From Botryllus schlosseri (taxonomy: Eukaryota; Chordata; Ascidiacea; Stolidobranchia; Styelidae), in the NCBI GenBank assembly GCA_000444245.1, contig ATSW01008296.1, positions 1-20,922 of the forward strand: a DNA stretch of 20,922 nucleotides. Reading direction: 5' to 3'. Positions 11,401 to 20,400 of this stretch are shown piece by piece. Under the pieces are notes generated by a model. That model was not told where the DNA came from, did not search any database, and was given only the letters and a program-made list of their open reading frames with translations. Each line of letters begins with the position of its first letter. Position 1 is the stretch's first letter. Position numbers and translations under genes: made by a program.

Positions 11401-14143
11401 CAAATCTATTATCTTCAAAGAGTGGGTGTATAGTTTTTGCTAACATTCAGCTCGACAGCTTCCGACTTATTATTGCATAAATCTGGTTCTCTATCGGTGC
11501 AGTTGACTAGAAGATCCACAGGAGTTTGTAGCCATCATATCTCTCCAAGACAGTTGAATTAAAATGTCTGTCTGTCTATCCTTTCTGCATAAATAAGTTG
11601 CCTCTATATGAAGTTCTGATACAAGCGACTAGCTGTCTGTACAACTTTATCGTAGGCATTGCCTAATTATTATAAACTACTCCGCCAAGGTGATATCACT
11701 GAAATATATTCACTTACGTCGCTGTCTTCACAAAACATTGATATATAATGTTCTTTTCAATTCTCTACTTGTTGCTTACGATCACTGTTGATGAGTGTCA
11801 GACAAAAATATTCGGGTTTCTTTAAATATGAATATACTATTCAATTGTATATTGAAGGTCTGTACCTCCAAGAGTACCTTTAAATCCTATCCTATTGTGT
11901 GTCTTGCAGATAATATTAACAGAACCCGTATTTATGATAAATATGACAAAGACTTCTACAATAAAAATATATAGAAGTTAACTTCTGAAAGAAGTTGTCA
12001 CAATTGTCGTCTCATGCGTTATCCCGTTCAACTCAGATACCAACAACAATTCAAGAAGACAAATACTCACCTTTGCAGTTTTACGGCGATAGCCGTCCTT
12101 CCACAGCTGATGGCAAATTTCAAGGTATTGGTATTGAGCGTACCGCCGTATCAAGTCCACTAATGTGAGGAATTCGGTTCTTTTCCGTAAAATCGACAGT
12201 CTCATATCTGTTTTTCGTCGGTTTTTAGAGACAGCTCTGATTCGGCGGATGTAAAAAGCCTTCATCCTTTAACGTTGAACGAGAACGCCTCAGATATCGA
12301 CCGGGAAACATTGAGATTGCTGGAAAATTTGAGGTTGAGGTTTCCGGGGAAAACCAGTTCTGAGACCGCAAGCATTTTACAATATGTGAGTATTTGGTCA
12401 GCACTGGAAACATCACAGAAACTTAAAGTGCGATATCGTCAATTTGTTTAGATGACAGAAAACTGGACCGTGCATAAATCCCAGCTGGCGTCCTATTGGC
12501 TGGTTAAGCTGGACTCGAGCAAGAGAGAAAAGGTTTGTTTTGATGCTAATTCACGTCATGCAAATAGTATTTCAAAATAAATATTGATCCTACTGATTCA
12601 ATATGTGTCGGTAATTTTTTTTCTATTGTTGTGGTCTGATGAAAACGGATTTGGTGAGTGCGAATAGGAAGTGAAGTATGAACAACGTAGTATACCGGCA
12701 TCATTCTCCCATCTAGTTTTTCTGGTCTGTTGTAAAAATATTTTGGCACGTGAAAAGTGCTGGTTCTACTACTAACTTCCTGTCGGTATCTTTATTTCAT
12801 TCTGTAGTTACACACCTGTAATTTTGTCAGTGCTGTTTCAATTTTAATTTATGTACCTCAGCGCATTCTCACGTGCAGGTTATTGATATTGTCCGTCATA
12901 ACGTCAATCGTATCATCCACTGCAAGCAGTTGGCGTCGGATCCAAAGTACCAGAAAACAACGTCTCTCATCAATCGCGTACTCAACCTGATGCTATCATG
13001 TCACGGGCACGGCTTATGGAGCTGTTTCACGACACCTAGGTATTTAAAGATCGAAATTTCCAATATTTTCATTACTCAGTTAAGATTTCTTCAAAGAAAT
13101 TCCTGGGAAAAATCTTTGACGCGCGGAAAGCAAAATATGTCCCACACAGACCAAGGCATATCTGTCAGAGTTGCACAGCTGTGCAAAGACTGCTTGTTGA
13201 TTGTATATCAGTTCACTCATGGTGTCGAATTGCAGCCTGTCAAATTGAGGGCTTCGTTTTCGTGCGACGGACTGGACGCGTATGGCAGAAAGTAAGTAAT
13301 GCAAGAGTAGGGGTAGCAGTACACAAGTGTGTTTTGCTGCTTCATTAGTTACTTAAGTGGTTATGTGTACCAACCAATTCTGTGCCTACAGAAGGATCTA
13401 AATCTAAAATAGTACATTGAACACGCTCTCTTCGCCACGATTATTCGAAATTCCATGCCGGTGACGTCATATCTTGTGATACGATTGATGATATGAAATG
13501 TTCTTTTAAATTCTCTACTAGTTGCTGACAGCCGGAAATATTTGACTTCAGATTATACTATTCAATTGTATATTAAAGTTCTGTGCCTCCAAGAAGCTCT
13601 TTTTACAATTTCAAAATATAGAATGAATTCATGTAGCTTTTATGAGTGAAATAGCCTAGGTAAAACGGGAACTCAAAACATTTTCCAAGATTCCGTCTGT
13701 TTTTAGTGTCATTATAGTCAATTTTCATTAGATGCAATGATACATCTTGCAATTTTGAAAGCAGCCGCCTTTAATTTACGGCTATAAGTATGTGACCCTT
13801 CGACTTAATCTACTTTTTGAAGCTACTTACTTTCGTTCTTGTCAGATCTTTCATTTTCACTTCTACTTCAAGTAGTTTTGACATGCCTTGTGATTCCTAC
13901 ATCTGCTTATAATCTCAAATCTCAGGTATTGCATCTTTGGCTTGCATGTATTTGTCAAACTTTCATATTTTTTTTGCCTTCGGTTACCAAATTCAATAAT
14001 TCTTTTATTTCATTTTGACGCATAGATCTACATTTTCGCCACGTCAAACAGAATTTAGCCGACGCCAGAGCGACGGTCCGCCAACAGTAATCGGATATTC
14101 GAAAAAGTACAGGGAATGGCGCGGAAAAAACTACAGATGGTGA
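2926..14143 (+). CDS. TTLL7: Tubulin polyglutamylase TTLL7-like, complete, 18 coding exons
   Basis: This gene encodes an ATP-dependent ligase that adds glutamate side chains to tubulin tails (beta-tubulin in the known TTLL7 enzymes) on microtubules of neurites and cilia. Coding exons: 2926-3016, 3580-3775, 4686-4844, 5335-5551, 6584-6748, 7770-7875, 7937-7997, 8346-8432, 8492-8627, 9844-9956, 10018-10114, 11139-11306, 12079-12164, 12229-12385, 12452-12532, 12879-13039, 13097-13291, 14026-14143. All introns are GT-AG and every junction keeps phase. The total is 2,394 nt, giving 797 residues and a TGA; human TTLL7 is about 890. The order of conserved blocks matches the TTLL7 family from end to end, including the C-terminal region specific to it. 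The start is the ATG at 2926, before a Lys-rich stretch like the vertebrate one. No in-frame ATG lies between it and an upstream stop at 2887. Exons 12079-12164 and 14026-14143 rest mainly on phase and are less certain than the rest. Confidence 0.93.
3138..3207 (+). repeat. Tandem duplication, 39-bp period
   Basis: GTACATTGATGTTTCAATAA at 3138 and GTACATTGATGCTTCTATAA at 3177 begin two near-identical 31-bp blocks, 39 bp apart, each ending TTATGAA(C/T)AAA. They are in TTLL7 intron 1. Confidence 0.85.
3213..3270. repeat. Perfect 14-bp inverted repeat
   Basis: AAATATATTTCATT (3213-3226) and its reverse complement AATGAAATATATTT (3257-3270) flank a 30-nt loop, which itself holds CTCG...CGAG. It could form a hairpin. 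It directly follows the tandem duplication. Confidence 0.85.
5216..5291 (+). repeat. Interspersed repeat family R2 (TTCTACT...AGTAG), copy A
   Basis: TTCTACTTCCACTTGAAATTC, then AGTAGAGATTTACATTGCTA, then CTACTTTAGTAGCAATGCTG. The order and spacing match the segments at 6400 and 17151. It ends about 45 nt before TTLL7 exon 4. Confidence 0.65.
5764..5833 (+). repeat. Two-copy intronic repeat, copy 1 (partner at 13637-13772)
   Basis: ACTTTTATGAGTCAAAT, then GATACATCTTGCAATTTTGA and GTAGCTGCCTT. The partner has CTTTTATGAGTGAAAT, an extra stretch, then GATACATCTTGCAATTTTGA and GCAGCCGCCTT. Both lie in TTLL7 introns. Confidence 0.6.
6007..6060 (+). repeat. 19-bp tandem repeat, about 2.8 copies
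   Basis: ACAATGCGATATACAAGAC occurs twice without change (6007-6025, 6026-6044) and then partly as ACAATGCGATGTAATG. It is in TTLL7 intron 4. Confidence 0.9.
6222..6294 (+). repeat. Degenerate telomere-like CCTAA tract
   Basis: The C-rich strand shows CCTAACCCCAAACCTAATCC, then CCTAACGCAATCC, then GGCCCTAACCCCAAATTC. This resembles decayed (CCCTAA)n, the animal telomere unit on its C strand. It lies inside TTLL7 intron 4, far from any evident chromosome end. Confidence 0.55.
6400..6475 (+). repeat. Interspersed repeat family R2, copy B
   Basis: TTCTGCTTGCAATTGAGTGG, ACATTTACAGCATTACTTCT, then CTTCAGATTGAGTGCCAGTG and CTGGCTGCTTAGACC. It shares the end CTGGCTnCnTnGACC with copy A and the ATTTACnGCATTAC core with the copy at 17151. 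It is in TTLL7 intron 4. Confidence 0.65.
6922..7064 (+). repeat. Interspersed repeat family R1, copy 1
   Basis: Shared order of blocks: ATTGATAtaCAATGTTCTTT, AATTCTCTACTAGTTGCTGA, a CTGACgattGTCAG-like small palindrome, AAATATTCGGGTT, ACTATTCAATTGTATATTGA, GTTCTGTACCTCCAAGAAGC. The copy lies in TTLL7 intron 5. It has no coding capacity and no tRNA boxes. The family is unnamed to me; a MITE or SINE is possible. Confidence 0.85.
8492..11306 (+). CDS. TTLL7: TTLL7 cationic microtubule-binding and linker exons 9-12
   Basis: Exon 9 (8492-8627) begins with a basic stretch, HMAKQKADSQRRLFKQRNEA, directly after the catalytic core. In TTLL7 and its relatives this position is the cationic helical microtubule-binding region that grips tubulin tails. 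Exons 10 (9844-9956) and 11 (10018-10114) continue with REEHENQHMNNYTRLFPSYE and KYLDLLRESFRVFLPNASK, which align with the vertebrate helical segment. Exon 12 (11139-11306) starts acidic (ESDVISMIDELDVEL), then becomes Lys-rich and finally Ser/Pro-rich, so it is probably a disordered linker. The two large introns here contain hAT-type insertions. Confidence 0.88.
8664..8671. repeat. Target-site duplication, left copy (hAT element)
   Basis: CACTAGAT immediately before the left inverted repeat; an identical copy follows the right inverted repeat. Confidence 0.93.
8672..9320. mobile_element. Non-autonomous hAT transposon, 649 bp, with 8-bp target duplication
   Basis: The left end CAGTGGTTCTCAAACT and the right end AGTTTGAGAACCACTG are perfect 16-bp inverted repeats. 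The flanks are identical 8-bp direct repeats, CACTAGAT, at 8664-8671 and 9321-9328. The CAGTGGTTCTCAAA end and the 8-bp duplication are diagnostic of the hAT superfamily. Subterminal G/C-rich runs (GCGCGCCCCC on the left, CGCCCCCC-like on the right) are also typical. I see no full-length transposase. A minus-strand open frame at 8971-9222 shows no domain I can name. The element lies inside TTLL7 intron 9 (8628-9843) and does not touch the splice sites. The perfect ends and duplication suggest a fairly young insertion. Confidence 0.95.
9321..9328. repeat. Target-site duplication, right copy (hAT element)
   Basis: CACTAGAT immediately after the right inverted repeat, identical to the left copy. 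Confidence 0.93.
10695..10892. mobile_element. Short hAT-type MITE, 198 bp
   Basis: The left end is CAATGTTCCCTC and the right end, read in reverse complement, is CAATGTTTCCTC, so there are 12-bp inverted repeats with one mismatch. The flanks are GATAACAG (10687-10694) and GATACCAG (10893-10900), an 8-bp target duplication with one difference. Internal CTGCGCAG motifs occur near both ends. The 8-bp duplication and the CAATGTTCCCTCT-like end fit hAT MITEs. It has no coding capacity. It sits in TTLL7 intron 11 (10115-11138) and its slight decay suggests it is older than the 649-bp element. Confidence 0.85.
10921..10998 (-). pseudogene. tRNA-like sequence (tRNA pseudogene or SINE head)
   Basis: Read on the minus strand, there is an A-box-like TAGCTTAATGG (10979-10989) and a perfect B box GGTTCGATCC (10936-10945) at tRNA spacing. 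The D-arm stem GCTT/AAGC is perfect, and the T stem pairs at about four of five positions. The first seven bases (GGTAAGA) do not pair with the expected 3' acceptor strand, and the anticodon stem is poor, so a working tRNA is unlikely. It could be the 5' head of a tRNA-derived SINE or a decayed tRNA gene. It lies about 20 nt from the hAT MITE in the same intron. Confidence 0.6.
11737..11877 (+). repeat. Interspersed repeat family R1, copy 2
   Basis: Carries the same blocks in the same order as the copy at 6922 (ATTGATATATAATGTTCTTT, AATTCTCTACTTGTTGC, AAATATTCGGGTTT, ACTATTCAATTGTATATTGA, CTGTACCTCCAAGAG). It is in TTLL7 intron 12. Confidence 0.85.
12079..14143 (+). CDS. TTLL7: TTLL7 C-terminal conserved region, exons 13-18
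   Basis: Exons 14-17 encode a region that marks TTLL7 rather than other TTLLs: LLENLRLRFPGK, then the Trp-containing HKSQLASYWLVKLDSSKREK, then VIDIVRHNVNRII, LINRVLNLMLSCHGHGLWSC and VAQLCKDCLLIVYQF. Exon 13 (12079-12164, starting FYGDSRPSTADGK) was found by phase: exon 12 ends in phase 0 and exon 14 needs a phase-2 donor, and only this open segment supplies both. The last exon (14026-14143) is basic and ends in GKNYRW before the TGA. Exon 17 could instead read straight into a TAA at its own donor, but a consensus GTAAGT lies there, so I favour splicing. Introns of 64, 66 and 57 nt occur in this block. Confidence 0.82.
13484..13600 (+). repeat. Interspersed repeat family R1, copy 3 (shorter)
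   Basis: Same end blocks (AATGTTCTTTTAAATTCTCT, ACTAGTTGCTGACAGC, ACTATTCAATTGTATATTAA, GCCTCCAAGAAGCTC), with part of the middle missing relative to the other copies. It is in TTLL7 intron 17. Confidence 0.82.
13637..13772 (+). repeat. Two-copy intronic repeat, copy 2 (partner at 5764-5833)
   Basis: The same two end blocks as the copy at 5764, separated by about 65 extra nt in the middle. It follows repeat R1 copy 3 directly. Confidence 0.6.
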
Positions 14144-15362
14144 AAACCTATTCCAGACTCATCACGGAGTACCACGCGTACCGGTGAAGCGATATGCAGA
14201 TTGTAAATTGGTTCAAATAAGAACTTTTTAGTGAAGCTCTTTATCACATACGGTAGTTCTGCCTTAGATTGCACTGTGTTATCTTTTTCAACGCACTTAC
14301 GAATTTCAACCGAATATGTTTCATTTAGCTTGCAATGAATTGACAATTACTACTCTTTTCACTGTTCTGAAGTAATAATTGTATCTGACAGTAGCTGTGC
14401 CGTCGGTAATGTGCCAAATATGCGACATTTATGGACGACGTCGTTAGACTTGTATAGCAGCGGAGAATGCAACCTTATGACTGTGTATGTTTCTCAGAGG
14501 TTTCTATAGTTCTTTTTTCTTACATTATATTCGACATTTAGCAAAAAAATAATCTATTTTCACTAGCCCACTGTACAATGGTTATCAAATCAAATTTAGA
14601 GTATAGTAGGCACATATGATATTTTTGGGTGAGATGATACCAATGTAATACACTGCAATCATCCAGAACGATGCCAGATATTTGATATTTGATCAGGGTA
14701 AACAGTGTACTGATTATTTAGTTGCAAAGATCTGCCTAGAAACACAATGCATTGGGCAGGGTGATTTATATTCCAAGAAATGTTTGATATTGAATTAAGG
14801 CAGATGTATCCAGATTGTGTGCACTTCGTCAACAATTCCTAAATGCAGGTCAGCGTGGAGAAGAGGTTGTCACAGTAGCTATCGATTGTACACCAATAGT
14901 GACTAGTCTTGTCCTGCTTCTGCCGAACAACTGGGAACTGTTTCTAAAATCATAAACATTCAAGTATGACATAGAAGAACTGTGTTACTACTGACTATCC
15001 CCGCTCTGCAACTCACCCCTGGGCACACGCAAACAAAGAGTCTCAAATTCGTTTCAGCACCATCATGTAATTGTACATTGAACAAAGTGAAATTAGAATC
15101 TATTCTTGTCTTGTTGTGTATGGTACTCATAGAGAACTACTCTTATATATGACTTGGCAGTAAAGAAAAATAATAGTACCTTGATACTCTTCGTTTGTAC
15201 AGTCAGGATAATACAACTAGTTTGATCAAGGCTAATAGTCACCGTAACGAAAAACACTGGGAAAAGAAAAAAAGAAGGAACAAAGGAAAAAAGATGCAAT
15301 ACAATGCTTAGCAAGCTGTGTCGATGAGGTAATCGAGTGTGTAGGGACGGAAGGCGGACGTC
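14144..15362. other. Convergent 3' intergenic region
   Basis: It lies between the TTLL7 stop and the SYDE-like stop and must hold both 3' UTRs. I found no AATAAA on either strand and no convincing coding sequence. A pyrimidine-rich tract (on the minus strand, TTCTTTTTTTCTTTTCCCAG) lies within about 15255-15296. No repeats from the families above were seen. Confidence 0.6.
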
Positions 15363-17401
15363 TCAGACTTCAGTGTCAAAGTCGCCATCTTCTCCGGCTC
15401 CATCGATGTTGGATTCCAGGATATCGGTCTGGAATGAAAAAAATGTTAAGTGTACACTTTCAGAGGGTAATTAACAAATTAATCTGAGGCCCTTCTCAGT
15501 TTTGGGTATCGCGATGCCATTATATGATGGATAGATCAGAAGAGCCATATCATAGGCAGTACTTCATCGCCAGAAAGATTTCATGCGACCTGGTGCAGTA
15601 TCAACTGAAGCAATTGCGCTTTTGGAGTGCTCCCTCTTCTACTTACAGATTTTAGGCAAAGCCACTTATTTTTCACATTCCGGATGTAAAGTAGGCTATA
15701 GATTGCGTAGTAAAGTTAAAATTAGAGTAGGGATATCTTTGAATCAATTTCACGAAAACCCCAGCTGTGCGACATGACAGGGGTTACTAATATTAGTGAA
15801 AATTTAACAGAAAGTCTTTTGACCAATACGACAACAACTCACTTAATTTTTGATAAAAAAGTCAAGTTTTCTAGGCATAGTTTTGTTTACAAACTAGAAT
15901 CATAACCGCTCGAACAAGCAATGCAAATAAGCACCCGAGACGAATCAAAAAGTACAAAATGTTACAAATGCCATAGTGTATAATGCAAGCAGTTTTTCGC
16001 CGAAACCTGTTCAGTGGAAGTAGTCGGAAAACCTACGACACGACACCCAGCATCGCCTAGGAAAAGTCACCAAGCAAGCACTTTTAACGACGTGCCAAAC
16101 TAAATTCCTTCCCAATAAGACCGCTCGTAAAAGCCCTTCTACAAACATGACGCACATCAAAGGACTGTGACACAGCAAAAACCACCAAAACTCACCAGCG
16201 ACCCGCTGCGTTGCGAATGTCGAAACACAAAGTTATCGCCGTGATAAAACGGTTCCACGTCCAACATCTCGCCGTCGGTATCGTCCGTGTCGTCCATACC
16301 TTGCGGAAACCAGCTTATCCTCCTGGTAAGGCTGACTGTGCTGATCCTATGCGACGCAGACGCATGACCTGCCAGAAAACAACAAACAAGTGGTCAGTAA
16401 TGAAGTACCTCTCCTTCTTCGTCATATTTTGTGGTGGTTGCTCAAGACACTTGGTGTCTAGGCAATGATCGCTGTAATCAGTTTACTTCGCTCTGCTCAT
16501 TCTCTTTCCACCTCATTTGCTTACGTCTGTGCTTGGAAGTGCATATCTTGCCTAGACAGCTATGGAGCAAATTTGCCTATGCATTCCGTGAAAGGTCACT
16601 ACAGTATTCAAGTAGCTTTTCCGACTGCTTCCGCTTCTACTGAAGAGGTTTTCACAAAAACTACTGATATTTTACACTCGAGCATTTGCAAAGTAAAAAG
16701 AAGCGATTGAAGTGGCTTGTATCCCTTTAGTGAATGAAAATATTAAATTATCATACCAGCCGGAGAGCTTCTTAGAGCTACAGAACTCCAATATCCAATT
16801 GAATAGTATATTCATATTTCCAGCTGACACTCGTCAGGGGTAATCATTGGCAACTAGTAGAGAATTCGAAAGAACATTGTTTATCAATACCAACAGGGCG
16901 AAACAAGCCCCTGTATCGTGAAAACAGAGTATGTTTCTGAAAATTGCTCTATTAGCAGTGTCCTCGGTCATTTTGCATCGTAGCAAAGAAGCATGTCGAT
17001 ATTTTGAAAGTATCCCCCTCTGATTTAGTACTAAAAGAATATGTCACCTCGAACAAATCTATGCTTTAAGACTATTTACTTGAATACTGCTCCAATATAT
17101 TATTAATATTTCTACTAAGAGTAGTTTTGACATGAGTCAAAAATCGCAAATTCTACTCGTAACTGAGTAGAAATTTACGGCATTACGCGTACTTCTACTC
17201 AAGTAGCCATTTCCACTACTCTATAACCTGAAGTCAAGGGTCACGTACGTACCTGATTCGGAATTCTCGCCCGTCTTGTTCGCCGTGGAGGACGCCGTCT
17301 CAAAATCAGACAACCGGACAGGTTCGGCCGGCCAATTGGTCACCATGAAGTTGAGCACTTGTATGTGTTGCTTGAATCCGATCGCCGCGTTCAAATCCAA
17401 G
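15363..17401 (-). CDS. SYDE: SYDE-like C-terminal tail exons, ending in a PDZ-ligand-like DTEV
   Basis: Exon 17253-17401 finishes the conserved helix after the GAP domain (LNFMVTNWP) and then becomes Ser/Thr-rich. Exon 16196-16368 encodes [20 protein letters not shown] and then a mixed segment ending HSQRSGSL. The last exon (15363-15428) encodes only 21 residues, acidic, ending [10 protein letters not shown] followed by TGA. The final four residues fit a class I PDZ-binding pattern (x-Ser/Thr-x-hydrophobic). The last two exons were assigned by splice phase and the lack of stops, with good acceptors (TTTTCTGGCAG, TTTCATTCCAG). A second strong acceptor-like pyrimidine tract lies in the presumed 3' UTR near 15255-15296, so an alternative last exon is possible. 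I saw no AATAAA on this strand nearby. Confidence 0.75.
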
Positions 17402-20400
17402 CTGCAATCGAAAAAGATGAGATTATTCGTCAGTTCAAAACAACGCTTCCGATATCAACCAGGTCTGGGTGTATTAAACTCAGAGTATTCCAGCACCACC
17501 TATTACGATGTAATAACCGCAGAGGTTGCCCCTAACATAATATTCGAACATTCCTAGTCTCGTGCAACCCGTTTCATTTTTAGTTGCTGAGATACGTATA
17601 ATTGAGGTCTCGAGGTTCTGTCGTATATAATGAAGTAATGAAACTATATTTTTCGTCAATGAAATATTAATCTCGGTGTGAACGCGTATTTTTTTAGTAT
17701 TCAAAAAATCAGCCCCCCCTACTAAACTGGAATTCTTACAATCCATACTCGACTTAGATCCGAGTTCTCTAATCACCGTGCCCAGCACAAATATCGAAAA
17801 GTGACAGAGACACCGTTCTCTCCTATCGTTCAAACAACACGTGAATTTTACGGGAGAATAATAAAGAACAGGTACAAGATACAAGAAAATGCTATTTACT
17901 GCCGTTAACGTCACAATTTTTTGCTTGTCAAATGAAGTGTCAATGGCCGTGAGACCGCCAGACGGCCGACGCCGTGACCTTAATCCTGTCAGAATAAATA
18001 CGCTCATTTTCCTTATAAACGACAAGAAAAACCACGCACCTCACTTCGTATACATTAGCTTCCCCTCCCGGTATTCCAAGAACAACACAACACAGAACAA
18101 CACAACACAAAAAACACAACACAACGCAATACAGAAAACAGCCAACCCCACTCTAGTGGCCAAGGGCCAGGACCAGCGCTTTCAAATCAAAGCTAAAGTG
18201 TGTGCGACGAAAATGATGCCAGAGTTCTGCTACGTTAACGATATTTCGGTATTTTTTCAATCATGCTTATTCCATTGTAGCCTACTTGTGGTGATACTGT
18301 GGATGGGTTGATCACGACCACACAGAAATGTCCTTGCCACTAACATGCAGCCAATCGAGGTTTAACTCACCCTTTGGCCGGCGGAGAGTTCACAGAACCC
18401 AGCAACACCGGCCCAAAGCAAACCGCCAGATTCTGGCACGTCATCTTGTTCCTCTCGTGATTGGCCGATATCCGTTTCAGATGGTTCAGCAACGCGTACA
18501 GCGTCGCCTTTTCGGCGGGCGGCAGCGACACGCGTTTCTCGATCTCGACGAGTCTCAGCATGACACTGGAATGGCGCTTGGCCGAGGTTTCCGTGTCGTG
18601 ACCGTTTGTGGCGACGTCAAAGGTCGATAGCAGATTAGAGTCGCCGCTCGCGTCTGAAATGGAAAATTGTGATGTGACTCTAATTCTCGATTACCATCAA
18701 ATATTGCAAATTTATAGCGGCAGTGGCCGTCTCGGTCAAAGTAATCGGAATGGCTACTGCGGTAGAAGCAGTGTCCTAAATTCTAGCTCTGTGGAAAATA
18801 AAAAGTGAATATGTGGCATGGGAGGGGGTGGTCATCGTGCATTTTCAGCACCCGGCAACTCTCGAATTTAAAGAAATTAGGATTAAAAATTTTTCAACAT
18901 ATATGACTGAAAACACCATGAATGCACTTTCGGAAAATATATTCATTTACAGCTACATCTAAGCGACAATTTCATTGGTGAAATTATGAGTATACAATTT
19001 GTGATTTGCTTCAGAAAATGCAAAATAGATTTGAAAGTTGTCTGAAAACATGCGAGCGAGTGGTATGGATATGCAAAGTCTCTAGTACACTGAAAAAGTA
19101 GTAAGAGTACTTTCGTTACTGGCCCCCTCGATGCAGTAATAATGAAAGACACTTGAGAAAAACCAATTTGAGTTCCAAGATAAACCAAAATAACTACGCG
19201 TTACGATATGAATGGCTTAAGAAGTGCATAAGTGCATTGATTCGGACAGCAATAAAGCATGCAATAAAGATTGGATTTGGGATAGTCTCAGAAATCGCAA
19301 AGCCAATCTCGGTTGCATGACCGCACTGAGGCGTGATTTGTTCGCACGGTATACAGACATCACACCAAGCATGCAGAAATTTTGATTCCTTTATTACCTC
19401 GTTGTGGGGTAAAGTTTTGTGTTGAAGCTTAAGTACAGTAATGAGCTATTTTTGCTGTTCTCGTGGAGAAAAATTGTTTTTCGGGCGAGGTACAGCGTAC
19501 TATAATCCGTTGCTGTATCGTGAGGTAATTAAGATCTTTTATTCTTTATAGGATGACTTCAGAATAGAAAGTCCAAGGCGTGTCTTTTTATAGTTTACTC
19601 TCAAGACGAAAGCAGTGAAAATGCATAAGTGCAATGGTCTAGTTGACAGAATCACGGAACTCGGGCAAGTAAGTAGAGAAAATTGAGCTGATTTCAGGGT
19701 TTTAAAGAATACAACCCCGTAAAACTTGTGCCATGCCCTCAGAACTACAGGAATTTTGGCTATTTTTGTTTCCTAAAATTATTCACCGAGCAACCATACT
19801 TTGACCATGAATCAGTACCGCGTAAGGCAGTACACCACAAAAGGTCACTCATAAAAATTCAACTACCACATTAGGTAAATTTTAGTTAGCTACAGACTTG
19901 CCATTTCGCTACTCATAAGCAAAATAACTGCAGCTTGGCAAGAAAGGTTGTCGAGTGTCGACTGCACAAGTGTACATGATAATTGTAATGGAATGTCTCG
20001 GAATAATATTCCACACACGCCCAGACATCACCACATCTAGTTTTCCAACAATACAGACGCAGCAAGTGATTCATGGGCAAAAAACTGCAAGGTATGCAAT
20101 TGTTCACATAGCCATTTGGCAGGCAACTAAACCGCAGATTCACAAATAAAAATGAGATTACCCGCGTAATCGCCCATGCACTGAGTAACGGCCTCCAATA
20201 ACTCTGGCGGTAGAAGAGGCTGTGGCAATTCTCGGAGAAAGTCTTTCAGTATCCCTAAAACGAGAACGGAATTTACAAATAGATAACATCACGCTGCGCA
20301 TTCTAATATGACTCGATACATCACACTGGTCTTACCCCGGGATCACTGGGAAATTGAGATACTTACAAAACAATAAACGCGGATTTACAAACCCAGTTTA

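Noticed and set aside
11978-12265. A 95-codon minus-strand open frame
   Set aside because: It lies antisense to TTLL7 exons 13 and 14, which fit in phase on the plus strand.
15093-15314. A 73-codon minus-strand open frame as a separate gene
   Set aside because: It is rich in Phe from a pyrimidine tract and lies in the presumed 3' UTR. It is kept only as a possible alternative exon.
17480-18025. A 181-codon minus-strand open frame
   Set aside because: It lies wholly inside the SYDE-like intron 17402-18370, whose flanking exons join in phase. The composition is not protein-like and no motif is recognised.
17889-18311. A 140-codon plus-strand open frame
   Set aside because: It runs through the AACAC microsatellite and opposite the SYDE-like intron, so it is probably a chance frame.
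18328-18630. A 100-codon plus-strand open frame
   Set aside because: It is the antisense shadow of the conserved RhoGAP exon 18371-18653.
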